Shown piece by piece: positions 8,782 to 17,084 of a stretch of 64,000 nucleotides of DNA. The stretch spans positions 1-64,000 of the forward strand of contig JAVDPC010000020.1 in NCBI GenBank assembly GCA_031296915.1. The letters are read 5' to 3'. The translations under genes and the position numbers were made by a program. The notes below the pieces were generated by a model. It did not search any database and was not told the origin of the DNA. It was given only the letters and a program-made list of their open reading frames with translations. Numbering within the stretch: position 1 is the stretch's first letter; every line of letters starts with the position of its first letter. The stretch is from Cerasicoccus frondis (lineage in GTDB: Bacteria > Verrucomicrobiota > Verrucomicrobiia > Opitutales > Cerasicoccaceae).

Positions 8782-10476
8782 TTAGTCGAGGCTGCGGCTG
8801 TTGCTCGGAAAGAGGCCGCCTGGCTTCCACTGCAAGAAAATGATAATTAACACGAGGACCGTGATGCGGCCCATCACCGGGCCAAAGGCGGGTTGTAGCG
8901 CTTGGTCCGTTACGCCGATGCCGAGCGCCGAGATGACGGTGCCGAAGATGTTGCCGACGCCGCCGACCACGACCACCATGAAGCTGTCGACGATGTAGCT
9001 CTGGCCAAGGTTGGAACCAACGCTGCCGATCTGCGAAAGGAACACACCCGCCAGGCCCGCAAGGCCGGAGCCGAAGGCAAACGTCATCATGCGCACGCGC
9101 TCAATGCGGATGCCCATAGCGGACGCCATCATCGGGTCTTGCATCACCGCGCGCACTGCGAGGCCGAGCGAAGTCTTGGTCATGAGAAGCCAGGTTCCGA
9201 AGACGATCAACGCGGCAAAGCCGATCACGAAGATGCGGTTGTAGCCAAAAGTGATGTCGAAGATTTCGATGTTACCCAGAAGCCAAGAGGGGGAGTTTAC
9301 CTGGCGGTTCGCTGCGCCGAAGACTAAGCGGAATCCTTGTTGTAAGATCAACGACACGCCCCACGTTGCGAGCAGCGATTCGAGCGGACGCTTGTAGAGA
9401 AATTGAATTACGCTGCGCTCAAGCACCAAGCCGCAGAGCGCAGCGATGATGAACGAAAACGGAATCGCAAAGAAGAAATACGTCTCGTAGGCCATGTCCG
9501 AACTGGCGAAGATCGACGTAAAAATCTGCTGGCTCATGTAGGCGCTATAGGCGCCGATGGCAATCATCTCGCCATGCGCCATGTTGATGACGCCCATCAA
9601 GCCAAACGTAATCGCAAGGCCAAGCGCCACGATGACCAGCACCGCGCCAAGGCTCAGTCCACGGAAGCAAGTGCCGATGAAATCGATGACGGAGATATAG
9701 CTTTCAATGGACTTCATCGCTGAGTCCAACCGCGCCATTTCGCCGTCGGTAAATTCGACATCGGCGATGCCGTCTTTTAAGTCGAACTTCAGGTTTTCCA
9801 ACGCAGTCAAACCCGCGATGGAATTCATGTCTTCCAGAGTTTGAATCGCGGCGAGGCGTTCTTCCTTCGAGCCGAGCCCAAGGTGACTGACCGCGATGCC
9901 TTCGGCCAATGCCTCCTGGACATCGTCGTCGGTTTCTTCCTTCTGCAATTCGATGAGGATCGGCAGGTAGTCCGCATCTTGCTTCAGGCCGAGTTTAAGT
10001 GCGGCGGCCGCGCGGACGTCGGCTTGCTCAGCGCTGAGCGCAACCAAGTCGCTTACTCGGGAAAATACTTTGCGTGTATTGCGTGCAGGACGCGCGGAAT
10101 CGAGGGCTTCGGGGTCGAGCAGCGTCGGCTCGCCCATGCTGTTTGTAAACACGTCTCCGGTCGCAACCACGATCGCTTCGCGCGGCCCGGTTACGCCTTC
10201 TGCGGCGGGAATATAAAGGGGGATTTCGGAGCCATCGTCTGCAGCGTAAAGGTAGATGTCGCCGCGCTTCCAGGCTTCCAAATAATTGTCGACGATGATG
10301 GGTTCGCCGGTCTTAGCGAGGCTTTCGACGAGCGTTACTTGCTCATTGCCTTTACTCAGAATTGCCTCGTTGAGGATTTCGCGCGCCTTGGCTTCATTCG
10401 CCCGAAGGCTAGTCGTGCTTAACACACAGACCGTGAGCAGCATCAGTTGAAGTATGTGGGTTAGATTTCGGCGCAT
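8782..10476 (-). CDS. urtB: Urea ABC transporter permease UrtB
   Basis: LivH/UrtB-type permease. The chosen ATG gives MRRNLTHILQL, a signal-peptide-like start, then an extracytoplasmic region of about 230 residues rich in short helices, as is usual in long UrtB proteins. The membrane domain follows (LGLAITFGLMGVINMAHGEM, a typical permease signature). An in-frame GTG 54 bases upstream is rejected because it lies inside the hairpin at 10497-10543. The mature permease would pair with UrtC. It is separated from urtA by a strong hairpin, which probably makes urtB-E expression lower than that of the binding protein. Confidence 0.9.
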   Translation of the reverse strand: MRRNLTHILQLMLLTVCVLSTTSLRANEAKAREILNEAILSKGNEQVTLVESLAKTGEPIIVDNYLEAWKRGDIYLYAADDGSEIPLYIPAAEGVTGPREAIVVATGDVFTNSMGEPTLLDPEALDSARPARNTRKVFSRVSDLVALSAEQADVRAAAALKLGLKQDADYLPILIELQKEETDDDVQEALAEGIAVSHLGLGSKEERLAAIQTLEDMNSIAGLTALENLKFDLKDGIADVEFTDGEMARLDSAMKSIESYISVIDFIGTCFRGLSLGAVLVIVALGLAITFGLMGVINMAHGEMIAIGAYSAYMSQQIFTSIFASSDMAYETYFFFAIPFSFIIAALCGLVLERSVIQFLYKRPLESLLATWGVSLILQQGFRLVFGAANRQVNSPSWLLGNIEIFDITFGYNRIFVIGFAALIVFGTWLLMTKTSLGLAVRAVMQDPMMASAMGIRIERVRMMTFAFGSGLAGLAGVFLSQIGSVGSNLGQSYIVDSFMVVVVGGVGNIFGTVISALGIGVTDQALQPAFGPVMGRITVLVLIIIFLQWKPGGLFPSNSRSLD

Positions 10477-10496
10477 AGTCGTAGAGATTTCTGTTT

Positions 10497-10543
10497 GAAA
10501 AAAGTTACCCGGGAGGCGGGGGCTAACCACGCCCCCCGGGAAC
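10497..10543 (-). terminator. Intrinsic terminator / read-through control between urtA and urtB
   Basis: On the minus strand the arm GTTCCCGGGGGGCG (10543-10530) pairs with CGCCTCCCGGGTAAC (10518-10504), with one bulge and one mismatch, around an 11-base loop. It is followed at once by a run of six T (10503-10498). This is a textbook rho-independent terminator, placed 38 bp after the urtA stop and 21 bp before the urtB start. Since the downstream genes clearly belong to the same system, partial read-through is the likely role, giving more binding protein than transporter. The structure is seen; the partial efficiency is inferred. Confidence 0.85.
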
Positions 10544-10581
10544 CCGATTCCTGAATTTACTGAACCTAACTGACTTTTCGG

Positions 10582-11853
10582 TTACTCAAACGTGCCCTTC
10601 AGGAATGGCTCGCCATAAACATCTTCAAAGGATTCGATGACTTCGAACTGTCCGTCCGGCATGGTTTCGCCGATGTAGACGTCCTTAGTCAGGTGGTGGT
10701 TTTCCTGGGTCGTCACTTCGCCTCCGGGACCATCGAAGGAGATGCCGCTTTCCAGCGCCTTGACCACCTTGTCCACTTCAAAGCTGCCTGCCTTTTCAAC
10801 GGCCTTCTTCCAGAGGTATACACCATCGTAGGAGAGCACCATCGGGCTGCAAGTTACGCGGCCTTCACGCTCGATGCCGTCGACATCGGTCGTCTTGAGC
10901 CAGCTTTGGAAGTTGTTCACGAACTGCTCGTTCTCCGGCGTATCGAGGGACATGAAGTAAGTCCAGCAACCGAGCTGGCCAACCAGGTCCTTCGCGGGAA
11001 GGCTGCGGAATTCGTCTTCGGAGAGGGAGAAGGAAACCACCGGGCAATCTTCAGCAGTGAGGCCGGATGCGGCGTATTCCTTGAAGAACGCGACGTTGGA
11101 GTCACCGTTGATGGTGTTGATCACGCAGGCGTCACCGGAGGCGGCGAATTGCTTGATTTCCGCAATGATCTGCTGGTAATCAGTGTGGCCGAACGGAGTG
11201 TATTTGCCAGCGGAGATCACTTCGCCGTTGGCGTCCTTGCGGAGACCGCCGCCGATGTTGCGCAGCGGAACACCCTTGGAGAGGAGATACTCGAGGAGCA
11301 CCAGGTTGGTGGTCTGCGGGTAAACGTAGTCGGTGCCGATCAGGTAGAACTTTTTCTTACCTTCTTCGAGGAGGAAGTCCACGGCCGGGATGGCCTGTTG
11401 GCCAACGGCTTCTGCGGTGTAGAAGATATTCGGCGACATTTCTTCGCCCTCGTATTGAACCGGGTAGAAGAGCAGGCCGTTGTATTCTTCGAAGACCGGA
11501 AGCACGGATTTGCGACTAACGGAAGTCCAGCAGCCGAAGACAACGGCTACCTTGTCCTGCACGAGCAGTTGCTTGGCTTTTTCGGCAAAGAGCGGCCAGT
11601 CCGAAGCGCCGTCAACAACGACAGGTTCGATCTGCTTGCCCATCACGCCGCCGTTGGCGTTGATCTCATCGATGGCGAACAGGAGCACGTCGCGGAGTGA
11701 CGTTTCACTGATGGCCATGGTGCCGCTGAGCGAGTGAAGAATGCCCACCTTGACGGTGTCATCGTCCGCCCTGACGAGGCTCGCGCATAGAGTGAGGAGT
11801 AGCGCGGTCGCGATGGCGGAGCGACGCGCGCAAGTCATGAGTAATTTTATCAT
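10582..11853 (-). CDS. urtA: Urea ABC transporter substrate-binding protein UrtA
   Basis: Periplasmic binding protein of the LivJ/UrtA fold, 423 residues. A signal peptide (basic start with CARRS, then [17 protein letters not shown]) is followed by the mature protein starting near [18 protein letters not shown]. The runs [30 protein letters not shown] and [12 protein letters not shown] are characteristic of urea/short-amide binding proteins (UrtA/FmdD) as opposed to amino-acid binding ones. It captures urea in the periplasm for UrtBCDE. The gene lies 76 bp downstream of the outer-membrane protein gene and is followed by a terminator-like hairpin. Confidence 0.93.
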   Translation of the reverse strand: MIKLLMTCARRSAIATALLLTLCASLVRADDDTVKVGILHSLSGTMAISETSLRDVLLFAIDEINANGGVMGKQIEPVVVDGASDWPLFAEKAKQLLVQDKVAVVFGCWTSVSRKSVLPVFEEYNGLLFYPVQYEGEEMSPNIFYTAEAVGQQAIPAVDFLLEEGKKKFYLIGTDYVYPQTTNLVLLEYLLSKGVPLRNIGGGLRKDANGEVISAGKYTPFGHTDYQQIIAEIKQFAASGDACVINTINGDSNVAFFKEYAASGLTAEDCPVVSFSLSEDEFRSLPAKDLVGQLGCWTYFMSLDTPENEQFVNNFQSWLKTTDVDGIEREGRVTCSPMVLSYDGVYLWKKAVEKAGSFEVDKVVKALESGISFDGPGGEVTTQENHHLTKDVYIGETMPDGQFEVIESFEDVYGEPFLKGTFE

Positions 11854-11889
11854 ATTGATCGTTTATGTTGAGGATTTTGACGTCCGTTT

Positions 11890-11906
11890 AGCTAAGACTA
11901 AGCCAA
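11890..11906 (-). promoter_or_regulatory. Weak candidate sigma-54 promoter before urtA
   Basis: On the minus strand TTGGCTTAGTCTTAGCT has GG and GC separated by exactly 10 bases, as required for a -24/-12 promoter, and matches 13 of 17 positions of the usual sigma-54 consensus. It lies 37 bases upstream of the urtA start. The -12 part (TTAGC rather than TTTGC) is poor, so it could be chance. A stronger site of the same kind is at 12851-12867. Confidence 0.35.
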
Positions 11907-11929
11907 CTTTGAACGACTGGCGGATTCCT

Positions 11930-12754
11930 TTAGAAGTCCACGCCGATACCGACGTTGCCAGTGAGGAAGGTTTCGGTGATGTTGCCAGGAACTGTATTGT
12001 CCGGCGTGTAGTAGAAGGTCAGGCCACCGTGAATGTTCCAGGCGCCGTATTGCTCGCCAATAAAGGACAGCGGATAGCTAAGCTGCGGACCAAGAGCCAG
12101 ATACGTAAAGCCGCCTTGGCCGCCATAGTAGTTGTCGGTGTTGAATGCGACGTCCACGCCGAAGTCTACTGCCAGGTCTTCATAGGTGAAGCCTTCCGAT
12201 ACTCCGAGGACGAAAACCGTGCCGGTGTCCTGCGTGCCGTTGCCATCAACGCGATTGTGGATGACGAGCGAAGGATTCAAGAGCGTGTCATAGCTGATGA
12301 CGATGTCGAGGATGCGCTCGGCGTCCTGAGCATAGATCCACTCTTGATAGATCAGCTCAAAATTCCACTTTTCATAGGTGTAACCAGCGCCAATCCAGAG
12401 GTCGACTTCTTGGATGTCATCGCCGATGCCTGAAGTGCCGATGTCGTTCACATCCCACCAAGTGCCAACGAAGCCATAGAAACCATCGCCAAAGTCCATC
12501 GTGAGACTCAGGGATGGATTAAACAGGAGGTTATTCCAAGAACCACCCTCGCCCCAGACGTCAGCACCATAAGAGATGAAGTGCGAATTGAAATCGAAGC
12601 TCAAGGAGCCGCTGATGGCGCCGCCTACGCTGGATTCGCTGGGAGGCGCAACGCTGGTTGCTTCGTCACCCGTGAGTTCTTCATTGATTTGAGCGCTCGC
12701 AACGCTGGCCCCAGCCAACACCGCCAGTGCGCATGCGCCGATGGTCGTTTTCAT
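11930..12754 (-). CDS. Outer-membrane beta-barrel protein, probable porin of the urea operon
   Basis: The product is about 274 residues with a signal peptide (MKTTIGACALAVLAGASVASA) and then alternating polar and aromatic stretches typical of a transmembrane beta-barrel (LSFDFNSHFISYG, LWIGAGYTYEKWNFELIYQE), ending in VGIGVDF with a terminal Phe as recognised by the BAM machinery. I chose the ATG at 12754; the ATG at 12763 is equally possible, and anything further upstream would run into the promoter. Position at the head of the urt operon parallels the FmdC-type porin next to amide/urea transporters in other bacteria, so a role in letting urea or short amides through the outer membrane is inferred. 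No specificity can be read from the sequence. Confidence 0.75.
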   Translation of the reverse strand: MKTTIGACALAVLAGASVASAQINEELTGDEATSVAPPSESSVGGAISGSLSFDFNSHFISYGADVWGEGGSWNNLLFNPSLSLTMDFGDGFYGFVGTWWDVNDIGTSGIGDDIQEVDLWIGAGYTYEKWNFELIYQEWIYAQDAERILDIVISYDTLLNPSLVIHNRVDGNGTQDTGTVFVLGVSEGFTYEDLAVDFGVDVAFNTDNYYGGQGGFTYLALGPQLSYPLSFIGEQYGAWNIHGGLTFYYTPDNTVPGNITETFLTGNVGIGVDF

Positions 12755-12799
12755 GTTCTGCATATAGGTTGTCATAGGTCGTGTCATTGTTAGTAGAGA

Positions 12800-12813
12800 G
12801 GGCGTTTCCGCCC
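12800..12813 (-). other. GNRA-capped hairpin in the 5' leader
   Basis: In the predicted leader of the porin transcript, GGGCG-GAAA-CGCCC forms a perfect 5-bp stem with a GAAA tetraloop. It lies about 45 bases upstream of the start codon and about 30 bases downstream of the predicted transcript start. It may stabilise the message. It does not resemble the ACGR-looped hairpins of guanidine-II riboswitches. Confidence 0.5.
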
Positions 12814-12850
12814 ACGTTTTGGATTCTATATTGTATACAATCAGGTATAC

Positions 12851-12867
12851 TGCACAATCTATGCCAA
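12851..12867 (-). promoter_or_regulatory. Candidate sigma-54 (-24/-12) promoter of the urea operon
   Basis: Reading the minus strand, TTGGCATAGATTGTGCA has the invariant GG and GC exactly 10 bases apart and agrees with the sigma-54 consensus (YTGGCACGRNNNTTGCW) at 14 of 17 positions. Transcription would begin near 12840 and give a leader of about 85 bases before the porin start. Sigma-54 promoters with NtrC-type activators commonly drive nitrogen-scavenging genes, so this fits the urea operon well. Two GTATAC copies (12833-12838 and 12845-12850) lie between promoter and transcript start. No clear NtrC-type site was found upstream by eye. Confidence 0.6.
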
Positions 12868-13017
12868 CCAGCACTTAACCGGTAAGTTCAATGACAAATG
12901 TCGAAAATCAAGCCACGCAGAGACGGTCTGAACAAAATAAGCCACTCCAACTGAGGATGCAGCCGACCGACCAAAAACCTGAGAACGCGCAGCATCCCCT
13001 CGCGCGCGTGGGACTTA

Positions 13018-14790
13018 TTAAATTCGTGAAACTTTGTGCTTCGGATGCCGGATGACAAACGAACACCCTGGCAAATCACCAGACTCAAGCTCCACCGTAG
13101 CGCCCAAACGCTGGCACATTTTTCGGACAATGTATAAGCCAAGTCCGCTCGAATGCTCTCCCCCACTTGGCCGGGAAGAAAGTGGCCGAAATTTTTGAAA
13201 GAGCTGATCACGCTCAGTCTCCGGGATTCCCGGGCCTGAGTCTCCGATTCGAATTTCGAAAACATCGTCAGCCAATACGGACGTTTCAAGCGAAATGCTG
13301 CTGCCTCGAGGCGAATATTTTATCGCGTTGTTTACCAAGTTATTCAGGCAGATATCCAACCACTTCGAGCGAGTCATCACCTCTTGGTCTGCCGATTCAT
13401 GAAGACGCAGGTCCAGCTGGATTTCCTTAGCGGTCGCCGATACGTGAAACCGGTCATACACGTTGACGGCGAGCGAATTCCAGACGCAAGGCTCCAGATC
13501 AACTGGCCCATGAAAGCTTTCAATCGAACTGACATCCAGCAAATCCCCGATAAGCTCAAGCATCTGGGTGCTACACGTGCGCATGTCCTGCAACAGTTCA
13601 TTGATGCGCGTTTGACCATGCATCAAATCGTCTTTCAACAAGTCACAGAGCCCAAAAATGTTCCCGACCGGACCACGTAAGTCATGGGCGACAATCCCAA
13701 GAAACTCATCTTTCTCATGATTCATAGCCGATAGCGCTTCGTTTGCCTCGGCCAACTCCGCCGCAGTGCGCTCCAGCTCATGCTTCTGGTTTTCAATTTC
13801 CTGGTTCTTCGCGACCAACTCTATATTTCGGGCCTGCAAACGCTTTTGGTGAATACTGATTGCCGATATGCACATCCCCGAGACGACAATCGTAATAATC
13901 AGCGCTAATAAGACATTGAACATCAGCGTATTGCGCAGCGGCGAGAGAAGTTCGTCCTCCGATTGCTCCACCATCAAAAACCAATTCAATTCTGGCACCC
14001 AACGGCTATTCAGGAAGTAGGTTTTTCCATCACGCTCGTAGCGCAGCTTGTACTCATCTTTTGTCGCCAGCAGTTTACTCACCTGGTCGACAATGCCCGG
14101 AACTTCCACTAAATTATCGTAGTTCGCCAACCGACTTTCCTGAGGGCTGAGCATGATGCGCCCGTCTTCTCCCACGAAAAAGATATCCCGATTGAAGCGC
14201 GACTCATAGTCCTCAATCAGCGCATTCACGCGATTCACCGTAAGCCCGGTGCCAGTGACCCCGATGAAATTCTGATCATAGTCGTAGACACGATAATTCA
14301 CAAACACGGTCAACGCGTCATCGTTCGCCATGTCGATATCCACATTTATCTCGAACGGCTGATCCATTTCCCGCACGCGGAAATACCAGATATCGCGCGG
14401 CTCATCTGCGTCCACTTTCTTTAAGACGCCATCCCAGTAATAGTAGTTACGCGATTTCTCCGATACGTAGAAACTCGTGACTGTGCCGTATTCACGGCGA
14501 ATCTCCTCCAGGTAACGCTGCAACTGCCCAACATCCTGCTCACCTGATATGGCCCAATCACGCAAAAATGCGTCGTTCGCCATCATAGAGGAAATAAACG
14601 TCGGTCGTAGCAAGTCCCGCTGGATGACAGAATAGATGTTATCCGAGGTTAGTGGCAGCGAACTATCGGTGATCGTCTCGCGCACATTGGCCCGGGATAC
14701 GTAGTAGCTGCTGATGCTATTGGTCAGAAACCCAACCAACAATAGCATACAAACAATCCAAACTAATCGGTACCTAGATAAACCGGCCAT
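13018..14790 (-). CDS. Membrane sensor histidine kinase with dCache-like sensor domain
   Basis: 590 residues. A first membrane helix (about 8-28) and a second (about 285-310) flank an extracytoplasmic region of about 250 residues resembling a double-Cache sensor (YWDGVLKKV, IGVTGTGLTVNRVNALI). A coiled coil follows (KNQEIENQKHELERTAAEL). The HisKA box is EFLGIVAHDLRGPVGN with the phospho-accepting His near 367. The ATPase domain shows the N box LNNLVNNAIKYSP, G1 IGDSGPGIP and G2 GLGLYIVRKM. It is complete and should be active. No response regulator gene is adjacent, so the partner and the signal are unknown. It lies upstream of the urea operon on the same strand and divergent from the TetR pump operon; a link to either is only positional. 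Confidence 0.88.
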   Translation of the reverse strand: MAGLSRYRLVWIVCMLLLVGFLTNSISSYYVSRANVRETITDSSLPLTSDNIYSVIQRDLLRPTFISSMMANDAFLRDWAISGEQDVGQLQRYLEEIRREYGTVTSFYVSEKSRNYYYWDGVLKKVDADEPRDIWYFRVREMDQPFEINVDIDMANDDALTVFVNYRVYDYDQNFIGVTGTGLTVNRVNALIEDYESRFNRDIFFVGEDGRIMLSPQESRLANYDNLVEVPGIVDQVSKLLATKDEYKLRYERDGKTYFLNSRWVPELNWFLMVEQSEDELLSPLRNTLMFNVLLALIITIVVSGMCISAISIHQKRLQARNIELVAKNQEIENQKHELERTAAELAEANEALSAMNHEKDEFLGIVAHDLRGPVGNIFGLCDLLKDDLMHGQTRINELLQDMRTCSTQMLELIGDLLDVSSIESFHGPVDLEPCVWNSLAVNVYDRFHVSATAKEIQLDLRLHESADQEVMTRSKWLDICLNNLVNNAIKYSPRGSSISLETSVLADDVFEIRIGDSGPGIPETERDQLFQKFRPLSSRPSGGEHSSGLGLYIVRKMCQRLGATVELESGDLPGCSFVIRHPKHKVSRI

Positions 14791-14892
14791 CTAATCCACA
14801 TGAAGTATTCACCTACTAATTTCAACCCACATATGCACCAGATTTTAAGGATTCACGCCTGCGAATAGCCAATAGAAAAATAACTTACCCTT

Positions 14893-14912
14893 TTTCAAAT
14901 AATGATTTGAAA
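14893..14912 (+). promoter_or_regulatory. Probable TetR operator (perfect inverted repeat)
   Basis: TTTCAAAT-AATG-ATTTGAAA is a perfect inverted repeat with 8-bp arms and a 4-bp centre, the size normal for TetR-family operators. It lies 31 bp upstream of the TetR start. A TATGAT -10-like box at 14924-14929 follows just behind it, so a bound repressor would block the pump operon and its own gene. The symmetry is seen directly; binding by this TetR is inference. Confidence 0.7.
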
Positions 14913-14943
14913 CTTTCGTTTTATATGATTGTTTAATCGAGAG

Positions 14944-15591
14944 ATGATAACCAAGACTAAAAAAGCGGAGGATACTTGCGAACGACTGCTCAATGCAGGC
15001 GCAGAGCACTTCGCGTTGCATGGCTTCCGCCAGACGCGTGTTCAGGACATTTGCCAAATCGCTGATGCGAACCAGGCTGCCGTTAGTTATCATTTTGGCG
15101 GTAAGTATGAGCTCTACGTCAGTTGCCTGCGTCATGCCCTGAAGATCGCCAGCAGCAAGTACCCCCTCCCCTCCGATAGCACCCTGCCTGCGGAAAAACG
15201 CTTGGAACAACTCATGACCGCCTTGTGCCGCCGTATATTTGACGACGGCGATGGCAGCCTCTTCCCCAAGCTCATCGTCAAAGAAATGGCGGAGCCGACT
15301 GAGGCCCTGGAAACCATCCTGGCTGACCTGATCGCCCATGAACGCGACACGCTGATTGGCATTGTCCGCGACAGCTTGGGCCCACAGGCAACCGATGAAG
15401 ACGTCATGCTGACCCACCTTTCGGTCGTGGCGCTGTTTCAGTTTTATAATTTCAGCCGTTCGATTCGCCAACTCATGGAACGCAAGAAGCGCAAGCTTCC
15501 GCCCAACGTCGATCTGACCATCAACCACACAGTCAGCTTTGCCCTGGCTGGCATTCGTAGCAAACGAGCGGAGATCGAAGCCCGTGCTTAA
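14944..15591 (+). CDS. TetR-family transcriptional regulator of the efflux operon
   Basis: 215 residues. The N-terminal helix-turn-helix is clear (ERLLNAGAEHFALHGFRQT, VQDICQIADANQAAVSYHFG) and is followed by an all-helical ligand-binding region. The C-terminal part resembles the CerR-type domain seen in regulators of adaptor/RND pumps (VKEMAEPTEALETILADLI). The ATG at 14944 is preferred over an in-frame TTG at 14929, because the latter would overlap the predicted -10 box. The reading frame overlaps the next gene by 8 bases, so regulator and pump are one transcript. It most likely represses the operon until a toxic ligand binds. Confidence 0.88.
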   Translation: MITKTKKAEDTCERLLNAGAEHFALHGFRQTRVQDICQIADANQAAVSYHFGGKYELYVSCLRHALKIASSKYPLPSDSTLPAEKRLEQLMTALCRRIFDDGDGSLFPKLIVKEMAEPTEALETILADLIAHERDTLIGIVRDSLGPQATDEDVMLTHLSVVALFQFYNFSRSIRQLMERKKRKLPPNVDLTINHTVSFALAGIRSKRAEIEARA

Positions 15592-17080
15592 ACATTTCCT
15601 TCAATTAACGGCGCTTACCGCCGCAACGCTATGGTCTGGTTGCCAATATACAGCGCAAACGCCAGCCCGCACGTCGCCGCAACCTTTGCCAGATTCGTAT
15701 GGGTCATCCGAGTCCAGCGTGTCTCAGGCAGCGCGCAATGACCGCTGGTGGGCGTCGTTTGATCGACCAGACCTGGACGATCTGGAATCCGAGGCCATGG
15801 CTGGCAACCTCAGCTTGGCCGAAGCCTGGGCGCGTTTACGCCAGGCGCAGGCGCAGGCCGTTATTTCCGGTGCGTCCCTCCTCCCCTCTGCTGATGGAAA
15901 CGGCAGTTGGAGCCGCGGCTATCAGAGGTCGCCCAACTCCAGCGGCACGACGGAGCAATGGACGCTGGGCGCAAGCATTGGCTATGAAGCAGACCTTTGG
16001 GGCCGCATACGCGCTCAATCTGAAAGCGCTCAATCGCTCGTTGAGTACCGTCAATACGACGTGCAGGCGACCGCGCTGGTCCTCAGCGGCGACGTCGCCA
16101 GTGCCTGGCTCAACATCTTGTCCCTGGCCGACGGCATGCGCTTGCTTCAAGACCAAGTCGCCACCAACCGCACTCAACTTGAGCTTGTGCTTCTGCGCTT
16201 TGGCAACGGCCAAGCAAGCGCACTGGATGTCTATCAACAAAAGCAATTGCTCGCCGGCGCCGAAACCTTCGTGCCGCAAATTGAGCGACAAGCCCGCCTT
16301 TACCAACACCAGCTTGCGCTCTTGCTCGGGCAACCAGCAGATTGGGAATTTGCGGTCGACGGCCTCAGCATGCCCAGCATGCCCCCCGCCCCAACCACAG
16401 GGACGCCATCCGATCTACTGCTTCAACGCCCGGACATCCGAGCCGCCTATGAATCACTGAACTCCGCAGAGTGGAATGTCGCAGAGGCCCGGGCCGACCG
16501 ACTGCCGCGCGTCACCCTGAGCGTCGACGCAACAACCACTGCTGGCGCGTTCGCTGATTTGTTCGACAGTTGGTCAGCGTCATTCCTCGCCGGCTTGGCC
16601 CAACCACTTTTTGACGCGGGCGCCCGTCAAGCTGAAGTCGAACGTCAGCTCGCCCTCGCCAAGCAGTCACTTTTGCAATACCGCAGCACCGTCCTCACTG
16701 CCTACAAGGAAGTCCGCGACGCGCTGGTCCAGGAGCATTGGCTCTACGAAGAACTCAAAGCCATGGACCGCGAAATGCAGGCCGCACAGAATGAATTCAG
16801 TGAAGCGCAATCGCGCTACCTCAGCGGCCTCACGGACTATCTGGATGTCACGTCTTCGCTCTCATCTCTGCAATCCCTGCAGCGCGAACGCATTTCGCTG
16901 GTCGCAGATTTATTACAGGCTCGCGTCGACCTCCACCTCGCACTTGGCGGAGATATTCCACTCACCAACCCAGATCCAGACCCCGTGATCACGCCCCAAG
17001 ACATGATCCCCCTCGTGCCCGTCTTTGCGGAATTAATCGATAACGAAACCGCCGATTCAACCAACCTTTCCGAGAACTAA
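15584..17080 (+). CDS. Outer-membrane efflux lipoprotein (TolC/OprM/NodT type)
   Basis: Outer-membrane channel of the first tripartite pump. The likely start is a GTG overlapping the TetR stop (GTGCTTAA), giving a lipoprotein signal with lipobox LWSGC (Cys near residue 20). Two OEP repeats follow; hallmark motifs are LSLAEAWARLRQAQAQ, GYEADLWGRIR and the second-repeat PLFDAGARQAEVERQLALA. Length of about 498 residues is normal for the family. A run of acidic and hydrophobic residues at the C-terminus extends beyond the usual end. The adaptor gene begins 4 bp later. Confidence 0.88.
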   Translation: MLKHFLQLTALTAATLWSGCQYTAQTPARTSPQPLPDSYGSSESSVSQAARNDRWWASFDRPDLDDLESEAMAGNLSLAEAWARLRQAQAQAVISGASLLPSADGNGSWSRGYQRSPNSSGTTEQWTLGASIGYEADLWGRIRAQSESAQSLVEYRQYDVQATALVLSGDVASAWLNILSLADGMRLLQDQVATNRTQLELVLLRFGNGQASALDVYQQKQLLAGAETFVPQIERQARLYQHQLALLLGQPADWEFAVDGLSMPSMPPAPTTGTPSDLLLQRPDIRAAYESLNSAEWNVAEARADRLPRVTLSVDATTTAGAFADLFDSWSASFLAGLAQPLFDAGARQAEVERQLALAKQSLLQYRSTVLTAYKEVRDALVQEHWLYEELKAMDREMQAAQNEFSEAQSRYLSGLTDYLDVTSSLSSLQSLQRERISLVADLLQARVDLHLALGGDIPLTNPDPDPVITPQDMIPLVPVFAELIDNETADSTNLSEN

Positions 17081-17084
17081 CACC

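Noticed and set aside
12760..12850. Guanidine (ykkC-type) riboswitch in the urea operon leader
   Set aside because: Only one small GAAA-loop hairpin is present; none of the conserved ykkC or ACGR-loop features are seen.
12930..13020. Terminator after the sensor kinase
   Set aside because: Imperfect arms (AATAAG/CTTATT and GGATGC/GCATCC) are far apart and not followed by a convincing T-run.
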